53,155 bases of DNA from Deltaproteobacteria bacterium (GCA_029555025.1 JAKPTZ010000098.1:1-53155), one strand, 5' to 3'; shown: positions 45,389 through 53,155, counted from the stretch's first letter. Notes: a model not told the origin generated them from the letters alone. Numbers and translations are program-made.

Positions 45389-46654
45389 TCATTTAACGGT
45401 GATGTTGCCAGCGTTGGTGGCCGAGTAGCCGTTCGACGAGCCCTCGTCGCCGCCGTCGCAGTATGTCCAACTGTGGCCCCCATCGACGCTGAAGCGGTAC
45501 GCCGCGTCGAAGCTGCCCACGGTGTTCAGTTGCACCGCGGCCTGATATTCGTCGTTGTTGGCGTCCGGGCCGGTGCCGACCCAACCGCTGTTGGCGCCGG
45601 CGTCGTACCAGTTCCATGATGCATGGGTGACCGGGTCCGTGCCATCACCGCCCAGACCCACCTGGGCCTTCAGCAGCGGGCTGACATCGACGCCGGTGCT
45701 TATGTCGGTGATGCCGGCGTGATAAACCCGACCATAGAAGGTAACCGTGTCGCCGCTGGTGGCGGTCAACAAGTTCGGGAACTGATAGCGGCACCAGTTT
45801 ACCGGCGTGTTGCAGAGCCCGGACACGCAGGTGGCGCCGGCCTTGCAGCCGCCACACGAGCCGCCGCAGCCGTCGTCGCCGCACTCGGCGGCCGAGCAGT
45901 CCGGCTCGCAGAACGATCCGGTGACGTTGATGGATCCAGCCGCCGGCGAGACATTAGCTAAAGGGACGGTGACGCTGTCGCCCCCCTCGGTCACGCCATG
46001 GACGCCGGTGCCTTCGAACAGTTTCACGTCGGAGGCGTCGTACGCCTGGACCGTGAAGGTGCGGGTCGCGCCCACCGGGATGTTGTCAATCGTGCCGGTG
46101 GCGGATTCACCCGCGACCGTCAGGTAAAAGACCGGGTCGTGAGTGATGCGGTTGCCGGTGACCGTGACCTGGACATAGCTGACGTCGGCGATGTCGGGGT
46201 CGCCCGCCGGGAACGTGGCGGTGAAGGTGACGTCGCCGTAAACCGGATTCATGGTGACGTTCGCGGTGGCGGTCAGGCCGTCTTCCACGTCAACCGTGGT
46301 GCTGCCGCGATAGATGACGACGGTGTCTTCCGCGCCGCCGACCAGGGCCGGGAAGGCTTCCAGGGCAACTGTGTAGTTGGTTGCCTCGGGCACGTCGGCA
46401 AAGCTGCCGGTGGCGGTCCGGGGCGGTCCCGCGTTAATGGCCAGATCCTGGACCACGGGCGTCGTCAAACCGGCTCCGCTGACTGTGGCCACGACGCGCA
46501 GTATGTCGGCCGACGTCAGTCCAAGTTCAACTTTCACCAGTCCGGTGCCGGGCTGGCAGTTTTCACACACCACGACTTCGTCGCCACACGCCGACGCGAA
46601 CGCCGCCGTCACCAGCAACGCCGCCAGTACAAAAGGTTTTGCGAAGTGCTTCAT
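45389..46654 (-). CDS. Lipoprotein with beta-sandwich repeats and a CGxDGCGG module
   Basis: Predicted 421-aa lipoprotein (lipobox ASAC). About residues 35-245 look like two Ig/fibronectin-like beta domains rich in Val/Thr (LVKVELGLTSADILRVVATVSG, VTFTATFPAG). A Cys cluster CEPDCSAAECGDDGCGGSCGGC follows, then C-terminal strands (YRFSVDGGHSWTYCDGGDEG) resembling domains found on secreted proteins of this group. No catalytic motif. An AAAGGATC SD precedes the ATG. The 138-bp gap to the plus-strand AlbA_2 gene contains no gene. Confidence 0.78.
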   Translation of the reverse strand: MKHFAKPFVLAALLVTAAFASACGDEVVVCENCQPGTGLVKVELGLTSADILRVVATVSGAGLTTPVVQDLAINAGPPRTATGSFADVPEATNYTVALEAFPALVGGAEDTVVIYRGSTTVDVEDGLTATANVTMNPVYGDVTFTATFPAGDPDIADVSYVQVTVTGNRITHDPVFYLTVAGESATGTIDNIPVGATRTFTVQAYDASDVKLFEGTGVHGVTEGGDSVTVPLANVSPAAGSINVTGSFCEPDCSAAECGDDGCGGSCGGCKAGATCVSGLCNTPVNWCRYQFPNLLTATSGDTVTFYGRVYHAGITDISTGVDVSPLLKAQVGLGGDGTDPVTHASWNWYDAGANSGWVGTGPDANNDEYQAAVQLNTVGSFDAAYRFSVDGGHSWTYCDGGDEGSSNGYSATNAGNITVK

Positions 46655-46819
46655 GATCCTTTCCCCACCAAAAAGTCAGTTACGTATGTTTTATTCTTAA
46701 TTGCACCTTCCGGGAACAGAAATTCACGCAAACAGCCTGTGGTTACGATGCGTTCTTGTGAAGTCATGCGGAGGTCTTGTTTCGTTGCCGCACGCCACGA
46801 GTTGGCACTCAGCCGATTT

Positions 46820-46838
46820 GTGCAACCAGCGGTTGCAC
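46820..46838 (-). terminator. Hairpin at the end of the YhcG-type gene
   Basis: GTGCAACC-AGC-GGTTGCAC is a perfect 8-bp stem with a 3-nt loop beginning directly after the stop codon at 46839-46841. There is no U-tract; it may stop transcription weakly or protect the mRNA end. Confidence 0.45.
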
Positions 46839-47873
46839 CTATTTTTCAATCCCAGCCAGCAACGCGCTGATCTGTTCAGGATCCGGCAGTTGCCCCTTCA
46901 GTTTCGCGGGAAGTGTCCTGGTAATTTCATACGTCGCAACGCCAATCGGCCTGCGGGCGTCATTCAGTGCGTATTCGACAATCGTGCGGCTCTTTTCCTT
47001 GCAAAGAATGATCCCTAGCGAAGGATTTTCATCCCCATGTCGAACCTGGCGGTCGAGCGCAGTCAGATAGAACTGCATTTTGCCGACAAATTCAGGCAGA
47101 AAGTCGCCGATTTTCAACTCAATTGCGACAAGGCACCGCAGATGGCGGTGAAAGAGCAACAGGTCAATGAAGAATTCCCGCCCATCGACTTCCAGCCGAT
47201 ACTGACTACCCATGAAAGCAAACATGCCGCCCATGGCGCGCAGGAAGTCCTCGATCCTGACAATCAGTGCCCTCTCCAACTCGCGCTCGCTATAGTCATC
47301 GCCCAAATCCAGGAAGTCGAAAGTGTATTCGTCCATCACCGCCAACTTGGCCTGGGCGCGAATCTCTGGCGTCAACGCTTGCTGAAAATTAGTCTGGCCA
47401 AGTACGGATTTTTCATAACTCTGGTTGTCGATCTGGTGAATCAGGATCTTCTTTGTCCACCCGAATTTCCGGGTCATGCGGATGTAGAATTCACGTTCCT
47501 GTGAGTCCGAGCACCGCTCCATAATGACGACATTGTGACTCCATCCAATTTCTCGCACCATTGGCGCGAGTTTTTCAAGATCTCGATATGTTTCATAAAA
47601 ACCCCTCATCCTCCACAGGTTCGAATCTGAAAATCCATTAACGCCCGGAAACTCCCGTTGCAAGTCCACGGCCAGTTGCAGAACAACTGCCCTACCCCAC
47701 GTTTTTCCTTCCTGCCGTTCCACGATCATCCGCCCGATATCCCAGTACAGCCCGACCAGTTCGGTGTTGACCACTTTCAACGCAGCGTACTGTGCCGAGC
47801 GGACACGCTCCTTGACCGCTTTCAAAAGATGTCCGTATTCCTGGCCGGGATCGTTCCCTTTCAAGCCGTCCAT
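46839..47873 (-). CDS. YhcG-type PD-(D/E)XK nuclease-like protein (DUF1016)
   Basis: Predicted 344-aa cytoplasmic protein. The N-terminal part has YWDIGRMIVERQEGKTWGRAVV and GFSDSNLWRMRGFYETY, typical of the YhcG N-terminal domain. The C-terminal half is the nuclease-like domain with FFIDLLLFHRHLRCLVAIELK, matching the D...ExK core, and GKMQFYLTALD. Relatives are thought to act in DNA restriction or repair and often lie near restriction or mobile genes. The frame opens at TTG (47903), but the ATG at 47873 has GAGG six bases upstream. It lies between lipoprotein genes with no partner restriction genes. Confidence 0.92.
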   Translation of the reverse strand: MDGLKGNDPGQEYGHLLKAVKERVRSAQYAALKVVNTELVGLYWDIGRMIVERQEGKTWGRAVVLQLAVDLQREFPGVNGFSDSNLWRMRGFYETYRDLEKLAPMVREIGWSHNVVIMERCSDSQEREFYIRMTRKFGWTKKILIHQIDNQSYEKSVLGQTNFQQALTPEIRAQAKLAVMDEYTFDFLDLGDDYSERELERALIVRIEDFLRAMGGMFAFMGSQYRLEVDGREFFIDLLLFHRHLRCLVAIELKIGDFLPEFVGKMQFYLTALDRQVRHGDENPSLGIILCKEKSRTIVEYALNDARRPIGVATYEITRTLPAKLKGQLPDPEQISALLAGIEK

Positions 47874-48180
47874 TTCTTTCCTCGATTTTATGACGCTATT
47901 CAATTGCGCCAGGCGGCGCTGACGACGTTGTTTCGGTTCATGGATGAATCCGTGCCATTTTCGGTTTCAGCGCAATTGGCTGGCGGCGTGATTTGCGGAA
48001 GTTACATCAAGGAAAATTATGGAAAATCCCAGGAACCAAATGTTCGAATTTCAAAACGCCCGGACGACAAACCAGATGTCCCCGGAATTATTATTCCCTT
48101 CTGGCTGATTTCTGTTGACATCCGGGCACAGCCCTGCCGAAGATTGCCCCAAACAGACTGTTGGTGAAGTCCAGACAACC
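47874..48180. other. 307-bp divergent intergenic region with a 9-bp inverted repeat
   Basis: No gene is supported. CAATTGCGC (47901-47909) is repeated inverted as GCGCAATTG (47970-47978). A TAAAAT box lies about 15 bases before the yhcG-type SD. TTGACA at 48115-48120 could serve the protease gene, but its -10 partner is poor. Confidence 0.5.
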
Positions 48181-49857
48181 ATGAGTTCAAAAAGAATCAA
48201 CGCCGTCTTCGTAACCAATCGATTTGTGAAAGGAAGTGTTGCGATATGCATGCTGTGTTTTCTTTCCCAATCCGGCTGTGATTACGGCGGCGGGCTGGAT
48301 CTGCAGGACGATCCGGATCTGTCGATGGCTGCCGTTGAACGGGAAACCCGCCCGCTGCCAAAGCGGTTCACGATTCCGGATTACATCCCCCAGCCCCCGC
48401 CAGGAACGTTGATTCGGCCGGCGCCCCTGCCAACCGGCGTGCACGGTTCCAATTCACCTGAAGAACAACTCCAGGCGGTAATCGTCGAGCAGGATGGGAC
48501 GATTCCGGTTCAAAGGGTCCTGGTGGGCGGCGATGATCGAACAAGGGTCAGATCCACTTCCGAAGAGCCCTTCAAACGAATCGCCCTTATCACGATGCTG
48601 TTCGATTACGAGTGGTATCTTTGCACCGGGGCGATGATCCGCAACAGTCTTGTGCTGACCGCGGCACACTGTCTTTACAACCCTGAACTTGGCGGCTATG
48701 CGGATTATGTGATCGTGGTTCCGGGAGCGGCCGGCATACTCGAGCCGTTCGGCAAATCACACGTGATTGAATCCTTTGTATTTGACGAATGGGCATACCA
48801 GACTGACTACAACTATGACATCGGCATTGCCAGGGTTGCGGACCCGATTGGCGAGATGACCGGCACGTTCGGCTATGCCGTTTCCACCGACCAGGAGATA
48901 GAGGCCCTTGGAATCCTGAACACCGCCGGCTATCCGGGTGACAAGGACAACCAGCAGATGTGGAAGGCCGATGGTCCGATCTCGGCGATTTTCGACGCCA
49001 TCATCTGCCACGAATGCGACACTCACCAGGGCCAGAGCGGTTCCCCGGTCTTCACATACAACCAGGAAACCGGCGAGTACCAGATTCGCGCGGTCCACTC
49101 CGGCTCGGGCGGTGAATGCTATCCCAACAACCGAGCCACCAGGATCACCACCGAAAAGTTCGAATGGATCAACGAACACATGGCCAAATGCACATGCTCG
49201 ACAGGGGCCTGCTGCGACGGATGCAAACCGAGAAACAACGACTACGTCTGCCGTGAATCGACTGGCGAATGCGATGTCGCCGAAAAGTGCACGGGCACGG
49301 GGATCGACTGCCCGGCGGATGTCCTCCTGCCACCAACGCTCGAATGTCGCCCGTCGGAAGGCGTCTGTGACATCGCGGAGTACTGCACCGGGGTTGACGG
49401 ACTTTGTCCGAATGACGCCTTCCTGACATCCACCCACGAATGCCGCGCGGCGGCCGGTGATTGCGACGTCCCCGAATTCTGCACCGGGTACAAGGCGTCT
49501 TGCGCCCAGGACTCAATCAGGCCAAAGAACCACATATGTCGCGCTGCTGCCCACCAGTGTGACGTCCCCGAACGTTGCAACGGCACAAGCATGGAATGCC
49601 CGGTTGATTCACTGATGGATCCGGAAGTTGCCTGCGATGACGAAGACCCCCTGACAATCGACGACAAATGCACCGAGGCCGGGGAATGCATCGGAACGGT
49701 TCCACCCCCGACAGGATGCTCGGCCGACAAGGGTCATCGATCCCCATCAGAAACGGGATTGATGTTGATACTTTTCCTGCTGGCAATGTCGGTATGCCGC
49801 GCCACGGCAGGAACGCGCCGAAATCATTCGAAATCAAAGGCTCTCCGGTCAGGATAA
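48181..49857 (+). CDS. Trypsin/V8-like serine protease with disintegrin-like Cys repeats
   Basis: Predicted 558-aa exported protease. The N-terminus has a signal peptide with a lipobox-like SQSGC, then a Pro-rich propeptide-like region. The protease domain (about 130-335) has the triad H163 (LTAAHC), D213 (NYDIGIA) and S286 (GQSGSP), closest to V8/glutamyl-endopeptidase-type enzymes. After it come four to five repeats of the form CRxxxGxCDVxExCTGxxxxCPxD, which strongly recall eukaryotic disintegrin modules. A C-terminal GCSAD, hydrophobic helix and basic tail resemble a sorting signal, though the tail is longer than in typical MYXO-CTERM. The ATG at 48181 is chosen because it begins the signal peptide. 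Confidence 0.88.
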   Translation: MSSKRINAVFVTNRFVKGSVAICMLCFLSQSGCDYGGGLDLQDDPDLSMAAVERETRPLPKRFTIPDYIPQPPPGTLIRPAPLPTGVHGSNSPEEQLQAVIVEQDGTIPVQRVLVGGDDRTRVRSTSEEPFKRIALITMLFDYEWYLCTGAMIRNSLVLTAAHCLYNPELGGYADYVIVVPGAAGILEPFGKSHVIESFVFDEWAYQTDYNYDIGIARVADPIGEMTGTFGYAVSTDQEIEALGILNTAGYPGDKDNQQMWKADGPISAIFDAIICHECDTHQGQSGSPVFTYNQETGEYQIRAVHSGSGGECYPNNRATRITTEKFEWINEHMAKCTCSTGACCDGCKPRNNDYVCRESTGECDVAEKCTGTGIDCPADVLLPPTLECRPSEGVCDIAEYCTGVDGLCPNDAFLTSTHECRAAAGDCDVPEFCTGYKASCAQDSIRPKNHICRAAAHQCDVPERCNGTSMECPVDSLMDPEVACDDEDPLTIDDKCTEAGECIGTVPPPTGCSADKGHRSPSETGLMLILFLLAMSVCRATAGTRRNHSKSKALRSG

Positions 49858-50067
49858 CCAGAATCCAGACACGACCGTCCACCAGACGACAGCGGCGCCC
49901 GAGCCGGCAGATGCAAACAGCACGGCATGCATTAAGCGGGCTTCGGAAAATGCTTTGATGGCCATCCAGGTCAACTCGTGACTGGAAAATGACCCCTGGG
50001 TACGAACAGAAACGTTCCGATTATCATCGAATCAGGCAGAATCTCCCGACGGGGGCGGTCTGATAAA

Positions 50068-50628
50068 ATGCGAGGCATCATGGTGAAGAACAGCATCAAC
50101 AGTCCCATTCGAATCGACGCCGTGAACGTCCCCGGGACGAACGGGATGATCGGCATGACGTTGTGCCCGGGCAAGAAGTACCACGGCTGGACCGGCGTTC
50201 ACAACCGGGACCTCGACCTGGATCTGGATGCAATCCAGGCGTGGGGCGCGACGATGCTGGTAAGCCTGATTCAGGAACACGAATACAGCATGGTCGGGAT
50301 TGAAGACATCGGTTCAAAAATCGCGGGACGGATGGCGCACCTGAAGTTACCGATCAGGGATGTGGATGTGCCCGATGCCGCATGGGAAGCCAGTTGGCTG
50401 GAAATGGGCCCCGTCGTCCGCGACGCCCTTCGCAAAGGCGAACGCATCTGCATCCACTGCATGGGCGGCCTTGGCCGCACCGGCCTTGTCGCCGCCCGCC
50501 TGCTGGTGGAATTCGGCATGTCCCCCAATGACGCCATCCTGACCGTCCGCGAGGCCCGCCCCGGCACAATCGAGACCGCGGCCCAGGAGGCGTATGTCCG
50601 GTCGCTTGTGTCGCAAAATGGCCTGTAG
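50068..50628 (+). CDS. Dual-specificity protein phosphatase (CDKN3-like)
   Basis: Predicted 186-aa cytoplasmic phosphatase. The active-site loop is HCMGGLGRTG (C131, R137), matching HCxxGxxRTG; the acid Asp is in PIRDVDVP. The N-terminus (IGMTLCPGKKYHG, RDLDLDLDAIQAWGATMLVSL) is characteristic of the prokaryotic CDKN3-like group, which often occurs with ADP-ribosylglycohydrolases; none is seen here. The target may be phospho-Tyr/Ser proteins or small phosphates. ATG codons at 50068 and 50080 are both usable; GAGG lies four bases before the second. The upstream 210 bases (49858-50067) contain no gene. Confidence 0.92.
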   Translation: MRGIMVKNSINSPIRIDAVNVPGTNGMIGMTLCPGKKYHGWTGVHNRDLDLDLDAIQAWGATMLVSLIQEHEYSMVGIEDIGSKIAGRMAHLKLPIRDVDVPDAAWEASWLEMGPVVRDALRKGERICIHCMGGLGRTGLVAARLLVEFGMSPNDAILTVREARPGTIETAAQEAYVRSLVSQNGL

Positions 50629-50719
50629 GCAGGCCGACAAGCCGGAACCCGAAGCACATCAAATCCAACTGTGAAATCACCGGTGCTGGCGACATGGACG
50701 CGCGTGAATGCGCCCCGGC

Positions 50720-51694
50720 CTAAAGGAACGGCTTGTCCAGGTCGCCGTCCGTGCTGTAGCCGAACTTTTCCCAGAAACCCTCGTACGTTTCCAGGCTGGA
50801 AACCTCGATCTTCGTCAGCCACTTGACCCACTTGTAGCCCCACTTCCCCTCGGCTGCGACCTGGAACGGGAACCCCCTGGCGGCCGGCATGGTCACCTGG
50901 TTCAGCGTGTGGGCCAGCATGGTGTCGTGCTCTTCGACGAACGATATCGGCAGGAAGTCGTCATAGCCGTCAATCGCGGTAAATATCAGCGAAACGGCGC
51001 CGTCCAGTGGTTCGGCGGCCCGAATCAGTTCCATGATCGGCACCCCCGTCCAAAGCGGCGACACCGTCCATCCCTCGACGCAATTCATGTCCATGACCCG
51101 GGATTCAGACCCGAAATCAAGGACTTCCTGATATGTCAGCCGCATCGGGTTTTTCACCAGGCCGGTGATTTCCAGTTCGTACTGGTCCAGGTCCACATAG
51201 ATTGGTCCCTTGATCGAGTTGTCGCGGAATTCCCCCAGCGAAGACAGGTCCTGTCCCATGTATGAAAGGTTTTCCACGTAAAAGACGAACTGCCCGTCTT
51301 CGGTCCCGGCATCCGACACGACGCTGTATGCCACGTCATACACGCCGGTCGCCGGAAGGGACGGATCGATCACCACGCTCATCGACAGCCCGTCTTGCGC
51401 GATTTCGGTCGCGTCCGCGGGCACGGGAACCCTGTCCAGCCAGACCATGATTTCCGACCCGGCCAGCACCGGCTCACTGAAATTGATGGTTACCTTTTCA
51501 GGCGGAACCGACAGGACGATCTGGTCCGCGGGAACCGACGACAGGAACGTCGAAGTCTCCACCGCCTTGAAGGTCCCCCTGGGCGCCCCGCTTTCCGGTA
51601 TTTCCTGCCCATCGCCACAGGCCGTCAGAAGGGCGAGGACTGAAATCCATCGGCCAACCGAAACCGCCCGCCTGATCGAGTGACTGTTCATCAT
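50720..51694 (-). CDS. CopC-like/molybdopterin oxidoreductase fusion lipoprotein
   Basis: Predicted 324-aa exported lipoprotein (lipobox LTAC, C26). Residues about 45-140 resemble a CopC/Ig-like copper-resistance domain (SSVPADQIVLSVPPEKVTINFSEPV), but the usual N-terminal His is not visible. Residues about 160-324 are a sulfite-oxidase/YedY-type molybdopterin domain: YELEITGLVKNPMRLTYQEV, the Mo-ligating Cys in MDMNCVEGW (C205), VPIMELI and GFPFQVAAEGKWGYKWVKW. It probably catalyses an oxo-transfer reaction in the envelope. Fused CopC is uncommon. A GGAGGG SD precedes the double ATG at 51694/51691. No haem or membrane partner (such as YedZ) is adjacent. Confidence 0.88.
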   Translation of the reverse strand: MMNSHSIRRAVSVGRWISVLALLTACGDGQEIPESGAPRGTFKAVETSTFLSSVPADQIVLSVPPEKVTINFSEPVLAGSEIMVWLDRVPVPADATEIAQDGLSMSVVIDPSLPATGVYDVAYSVVSDAGTEDGQFVFYVENLSYMGQDLSSLGEFRDNSIKGPIYVDLDQYELEITGLVKNPMRLTYQEVLDFGSESRVMDMNCVEGWTVSPLWTGVPIMELIRAAEPLDGAVSLIFTAIDGYDDFLPISFVEEHDTMLAHTLNQVTMPAARGFPFQVAAEGKWGYKWVKWLTKIEVSSLETYEGFWEKFGYSTDGDLDKPFL

Positions 51695-51859
51695 CGCAAC
51701 CCTCCCCCCGTGCGGTTTGATACCGCCAACACTAACCAGTAATTAGGCATTATGAACCAGATACGAACAAGTTTCCGAGATGTTTATGGCGAAATTACGG
51801 GGGGTTTGGGATCGGGCGGGTACAGCGGCATGGAGCAAATCATCAATGTCTATTATTCG

Positions 51860-52396
51860 TTACTGTGGCTCCAGGCCAGAGCATACCTTAGAGGCCTTCA
51901 TGACTTCATCGCGCCATTCTTCAAGATATGGCACGAGGTTCCTGAAAAGGAGTGGTTCGGGTTCAACAAGCTTGCTGAGTATTTCAACCAAATGATACGA
52001 CTGGCTTACCAACTCAAGCGCTTCAAGCGACTCAAGTGTCCTTTCGCGCCGAGCACTAGTATCGTCGTGAGTCCATTCATAGTTATGCTTCCAGTAGTTC
52101 GCTACAGCGTTAATCAGTTCAGTCATGGTTCGACCACAGGAATGCTGCGGCCCACGATTCAAGAACTCACGTTTGGACAAACCTTGGTCAGCCAAGGTCG
52201 CGGTCAAATAGGTTTGGCATGCGACGAAGCCCCAGCCAACAAGATGGTCCGCCTCATCGTACAGGCCGAAACTGTCAGGATCAGGACAGGTTGTGTTAAA
52301 GATTTCGTCCAGTCGTACATCAATCAAATGCAGACAGTCTTTCAAGAAATTGAGGTTCGCGTCAAATACCCGGCCATCTGAAAACACGAGCGTCAT
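51860..52396 (-). CDS. Conserved hypothetical protein (178 aa)
   Basis: Predicted 178-aa soluble protein of unknown function. The composition is normal for a cytoplasmic helical protein, with Trp-rich conserved-looking stretches (GFVACQTYLTATLADQG, NAVANYWKHNYEW). I recall similar GFVACQxYLT...ANYWKH proteins in other genomes but no function for them. The opposite strand is also open (51752-52381), but its protein has unusual composition. The DNA here is visibly less GC-rich than the rest of the window and next to a likely insertion sequence, suggesting a transferred fragment. The 165 bases between this gene and the molybdopterin gene show nothing clear. Confidence 0.65.
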   Translation of the reverse strand: MTLVFSDGRVFDANLNFLKDCLHLIDVRLDEIFNTTCPDPDSFGLYDEADHLVGWGFVACQTYLTATLADQGLSKREFLNRGPQHSCGRTMTELINAVANYWKHNYEWTHDDTSARRERTLESLEALELVSQSYHLVEILSKLVEPEPLLFRNLVPYLEEWRDEVMKASKVCSGLEPQ

Positions 52397-52759
52397 TGCT
52401 ACCCAACATTTTCAAAACAAAAGTTCAGCACTCATTAGCCATTCCAAGGGCTCAACTACCCGAGGATATGACATAATGTCATTGATCGTTTCAAAACGTA
52501 GAAATCTGGACATAGAGTTCGGTAGTCAGAGGCCAAGCGGCAGCGTCCGGGGTTGACGTTGTAGTGATTGGAAGGTTAATACGGTCAAGGTTTGAGACGG
52601 CCCGGGGGCCCGGATGTAAGAAGCATCCGGGCCCCCGCACACGTACTCGCGCACAGAAACTCACATAGACGGTAAGGTCTACGGAGCGCCAACCAAGCCT
52701 CTTTAACCTGCCATATTTGCGAGTTTCTGTAAAGAGCGAGCCGTCCCGACCCGGGGACG
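52397..52759. other. 363-bp intergenic region with strong inverted repeats, probable IS edge
   Basis: No gene is supported. Features: TTGACG at 52553-52558 (possible -35, poor -10), a 13-bp perfect hairpin (52603-52635), and ACAGAAACTC (52652-52661) repeated inverted as GAGTTTCTGT (52721-52730). A short dyad GTCCC/GGGAC follows just before the Cys-rich gene. The region probably contains the left boundary of the insertion sequence whose genes start at 52760. Confidence 0.5.
52603..52635. repeat. 13-bp perfect inverted repeat (strong hairpin)
   Basis: GGGGGCCCGGATG (52603-52615) and CATCCGGGCCCCC (52623-52635) pair perfectly around the 7-nt loop TAAGAAG. There is no U-tract on either strand. 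Its strength suggests a terminator protecting the mobile element from outside transcription, or a protein/RNA structural signal. Confidence 0.85.
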
Positions 52760-53155
52760 ATGGAAGCACTTCGACACGGCCGATGTCCGCGATGCGGGCG
52801 GACTTTCTATGTTTGCGAGTCATGCTGGCGTGGCCAGGTTTACTGCTCGGCGGAGTGCAGTGTCGCGGGGCGGGAGCAAATCGTGGCGACAGCGCGTCAT
52901 CGATACGCGACGAGCCCTCGCGGTCGTCGAATGCACCGTCATCGCCAGAATCGTTACCGTCGTCGTCAGGCAGCCTTACTCAAGACGTTACGCAAAATAA
53001 AGGTGACGGATCAGACTTCACCGAAGGGGGGCTGTGCGGCCAAGCTGGCGGTCGCGCGGGATCCGGATGTGACCATGGTGGTTGTTTGCGAGGTCCCGGG
53101 GAAGGAGGACGGGCATGGACGAGATCCAGGCGGTGCTGGAGGTACGGAAACGGGA
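52760..53155 (+). CDS. Cys-rich zinc-binding protein of an insertion sequence (partial)
   Basis: Open from the ATG at 52760 through the window edge (132 codons, no stop seen). The N-terminus has CPRCGRTFYVCESCWRGQVYCSAEC, a zinc-knuckle-like cluster. A strongly basic stretch (RYATSPRGRRMHRHRQNRYRRRQ) and KVTDQTSP follow. I recognise this layout, CxRC...CxxCxRGQxYC...C, then RYxxxxxGRxxHxxRQxxYRxR and VTDxxSP, from small proteins encoded just upstream of transposase genes in high-GC bacteria. It probably helps transposition; the mechanism is unknown to me. The last ~35 codons overlap the start of another ORF in a different frame and may not be coding, so the true stop is uncertain. Confidence 0.6.
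   Translation, partial: MEALRHGRCPRCGRTFYVCESCWRGQVYCSAECSVAGREQIVATARHRYATSPRGRRMHRHRQNRYRRRQAALLKTLRKIKVTDQTSPKGGCAAKLAVARDPDVTMVVVCEVPGKEDGHGRDPGGAGGTETG
53115..53155 (+). CDS. Start of a second gene, possibly a transposase (partial)
   Basis: ATG at 53115 with AAGGAGG about eight bases upstream, open to the window edge; only MDEIQAVLEVRKR is visible. The position after the Cys-rich accessory gene and the opening residues would fit an IS21 IstA-like transposase, but 13 residues are too few to be sure. Confidence 0.35.
   Translation, partial: MDEIQAVLEVRKR

Noticed and set aside
51752..52381. 209-codon plus-strand ORF opposite the 178-aa hypothetical gene
   Set aside because: No SD near its ATG and unusual Phe/Arg/Gln composition; the minus-strand protein looks natural and resembles proteins I recall from other genomes.
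52491..52823. 110-codon minus-strand ORF over the 13-bp hairpin
   Set aside because: It runs through the hairpin and overlaps the Cys-rich gene that has a recognisable zinc-knuckle layout.
52809..53000. 63-codon plus-strand ORF inside the Cys-rich gene
   Set aside because: It is in another frame of the Cys-rich protein and lacks an SD or motif.

Overview
This window looks like chromosomal DNA from a high-GC, Gram-negative bacterium of the Myxococcota (former Deltaproteobacteria) type. The evidence is an unusual number of lipoproteins with Asp/Gly-rich linkers after the lipobox, giant Cys-repeat and EGF-like surface proteins, and a MYXO-CTERM-like tail (GGCSAG, hydrophobic helix, Arg cluster) on the first gene. 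The lineage is inferred; no rRNA gene is present. No tRNA, rRNA, CRISPR array or prophage was recognised.

Left part (1-18660). A 1,093-aa protein with about 30 Cys-rich repeats is followed by a PQ-loop-like membrane protein coupled to a Cys-rich lipoprotein. Next is metK, whose leader holds a candidate SAM-II-like pseudoknot starting at the predicted transcription start. Divergent from metK is an arsR, atypical thioredoxin, thioredoxin reductase operon. Then come a Nudix-type hydrolase, a hybrid histidine kinase, a lipoprotein, a diacylglycerol-kinase-like enzyme, a lipoprotein with a duplicated domain, an acyltransferase, a methyltransferase and a hipBA toxin-antitoxin pair.

Centre (18660-35920). 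Nine co-oriented, mostly overlapping genes form what looks like a complete alpha-glucan (starch/maltodextrin) utilisation operon. In order of transcription they are: EGF-array GH13 amylase, EGF-array GH15 glucoamylase-like enzyme, CBM48-like GH13, EGF-only lipoprotein, LamB-like porin, GH13 lipoprotein, MalK, a MalE-MalF fusion and MalG. The proposed flow is surface degradation, entry through the porin, periplasmic trimming and capture by a binding domain tethered to its own permease. The hipBA promoter just downstream has three TATCC-N8-GGATA-type sites exactly 41 bp apart.

Right part (35920-53155). A GNAT enzyme has its 3' end triplicated as a 33-bp tandem repeat. A GH2 glycosidase is fused to a pectin-acetylesterase/Notum-like domain. 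Then follow more lipoproteins (one with a beta-propeller), an AlbA_2/Schlafen-type protein, a YhcG-type nuclease, a serine protease with disintegrin-like Cys repeats, a dual-specificity phosphatase and a CopC/molybdopterin oxidoreductase fusion. The last ~1.3 kb is less GC-rich at first, then holds strong inverted repeats and a Cys-rich gene of an insertion-sequence-associated type cut by the window edge.

Almost every gene has long high-GC shadow ORFs in other frames. Gene calls rest on family motifs, signal peptides, Shine-Dalgarno (SD) sites and start/stop overlaps.
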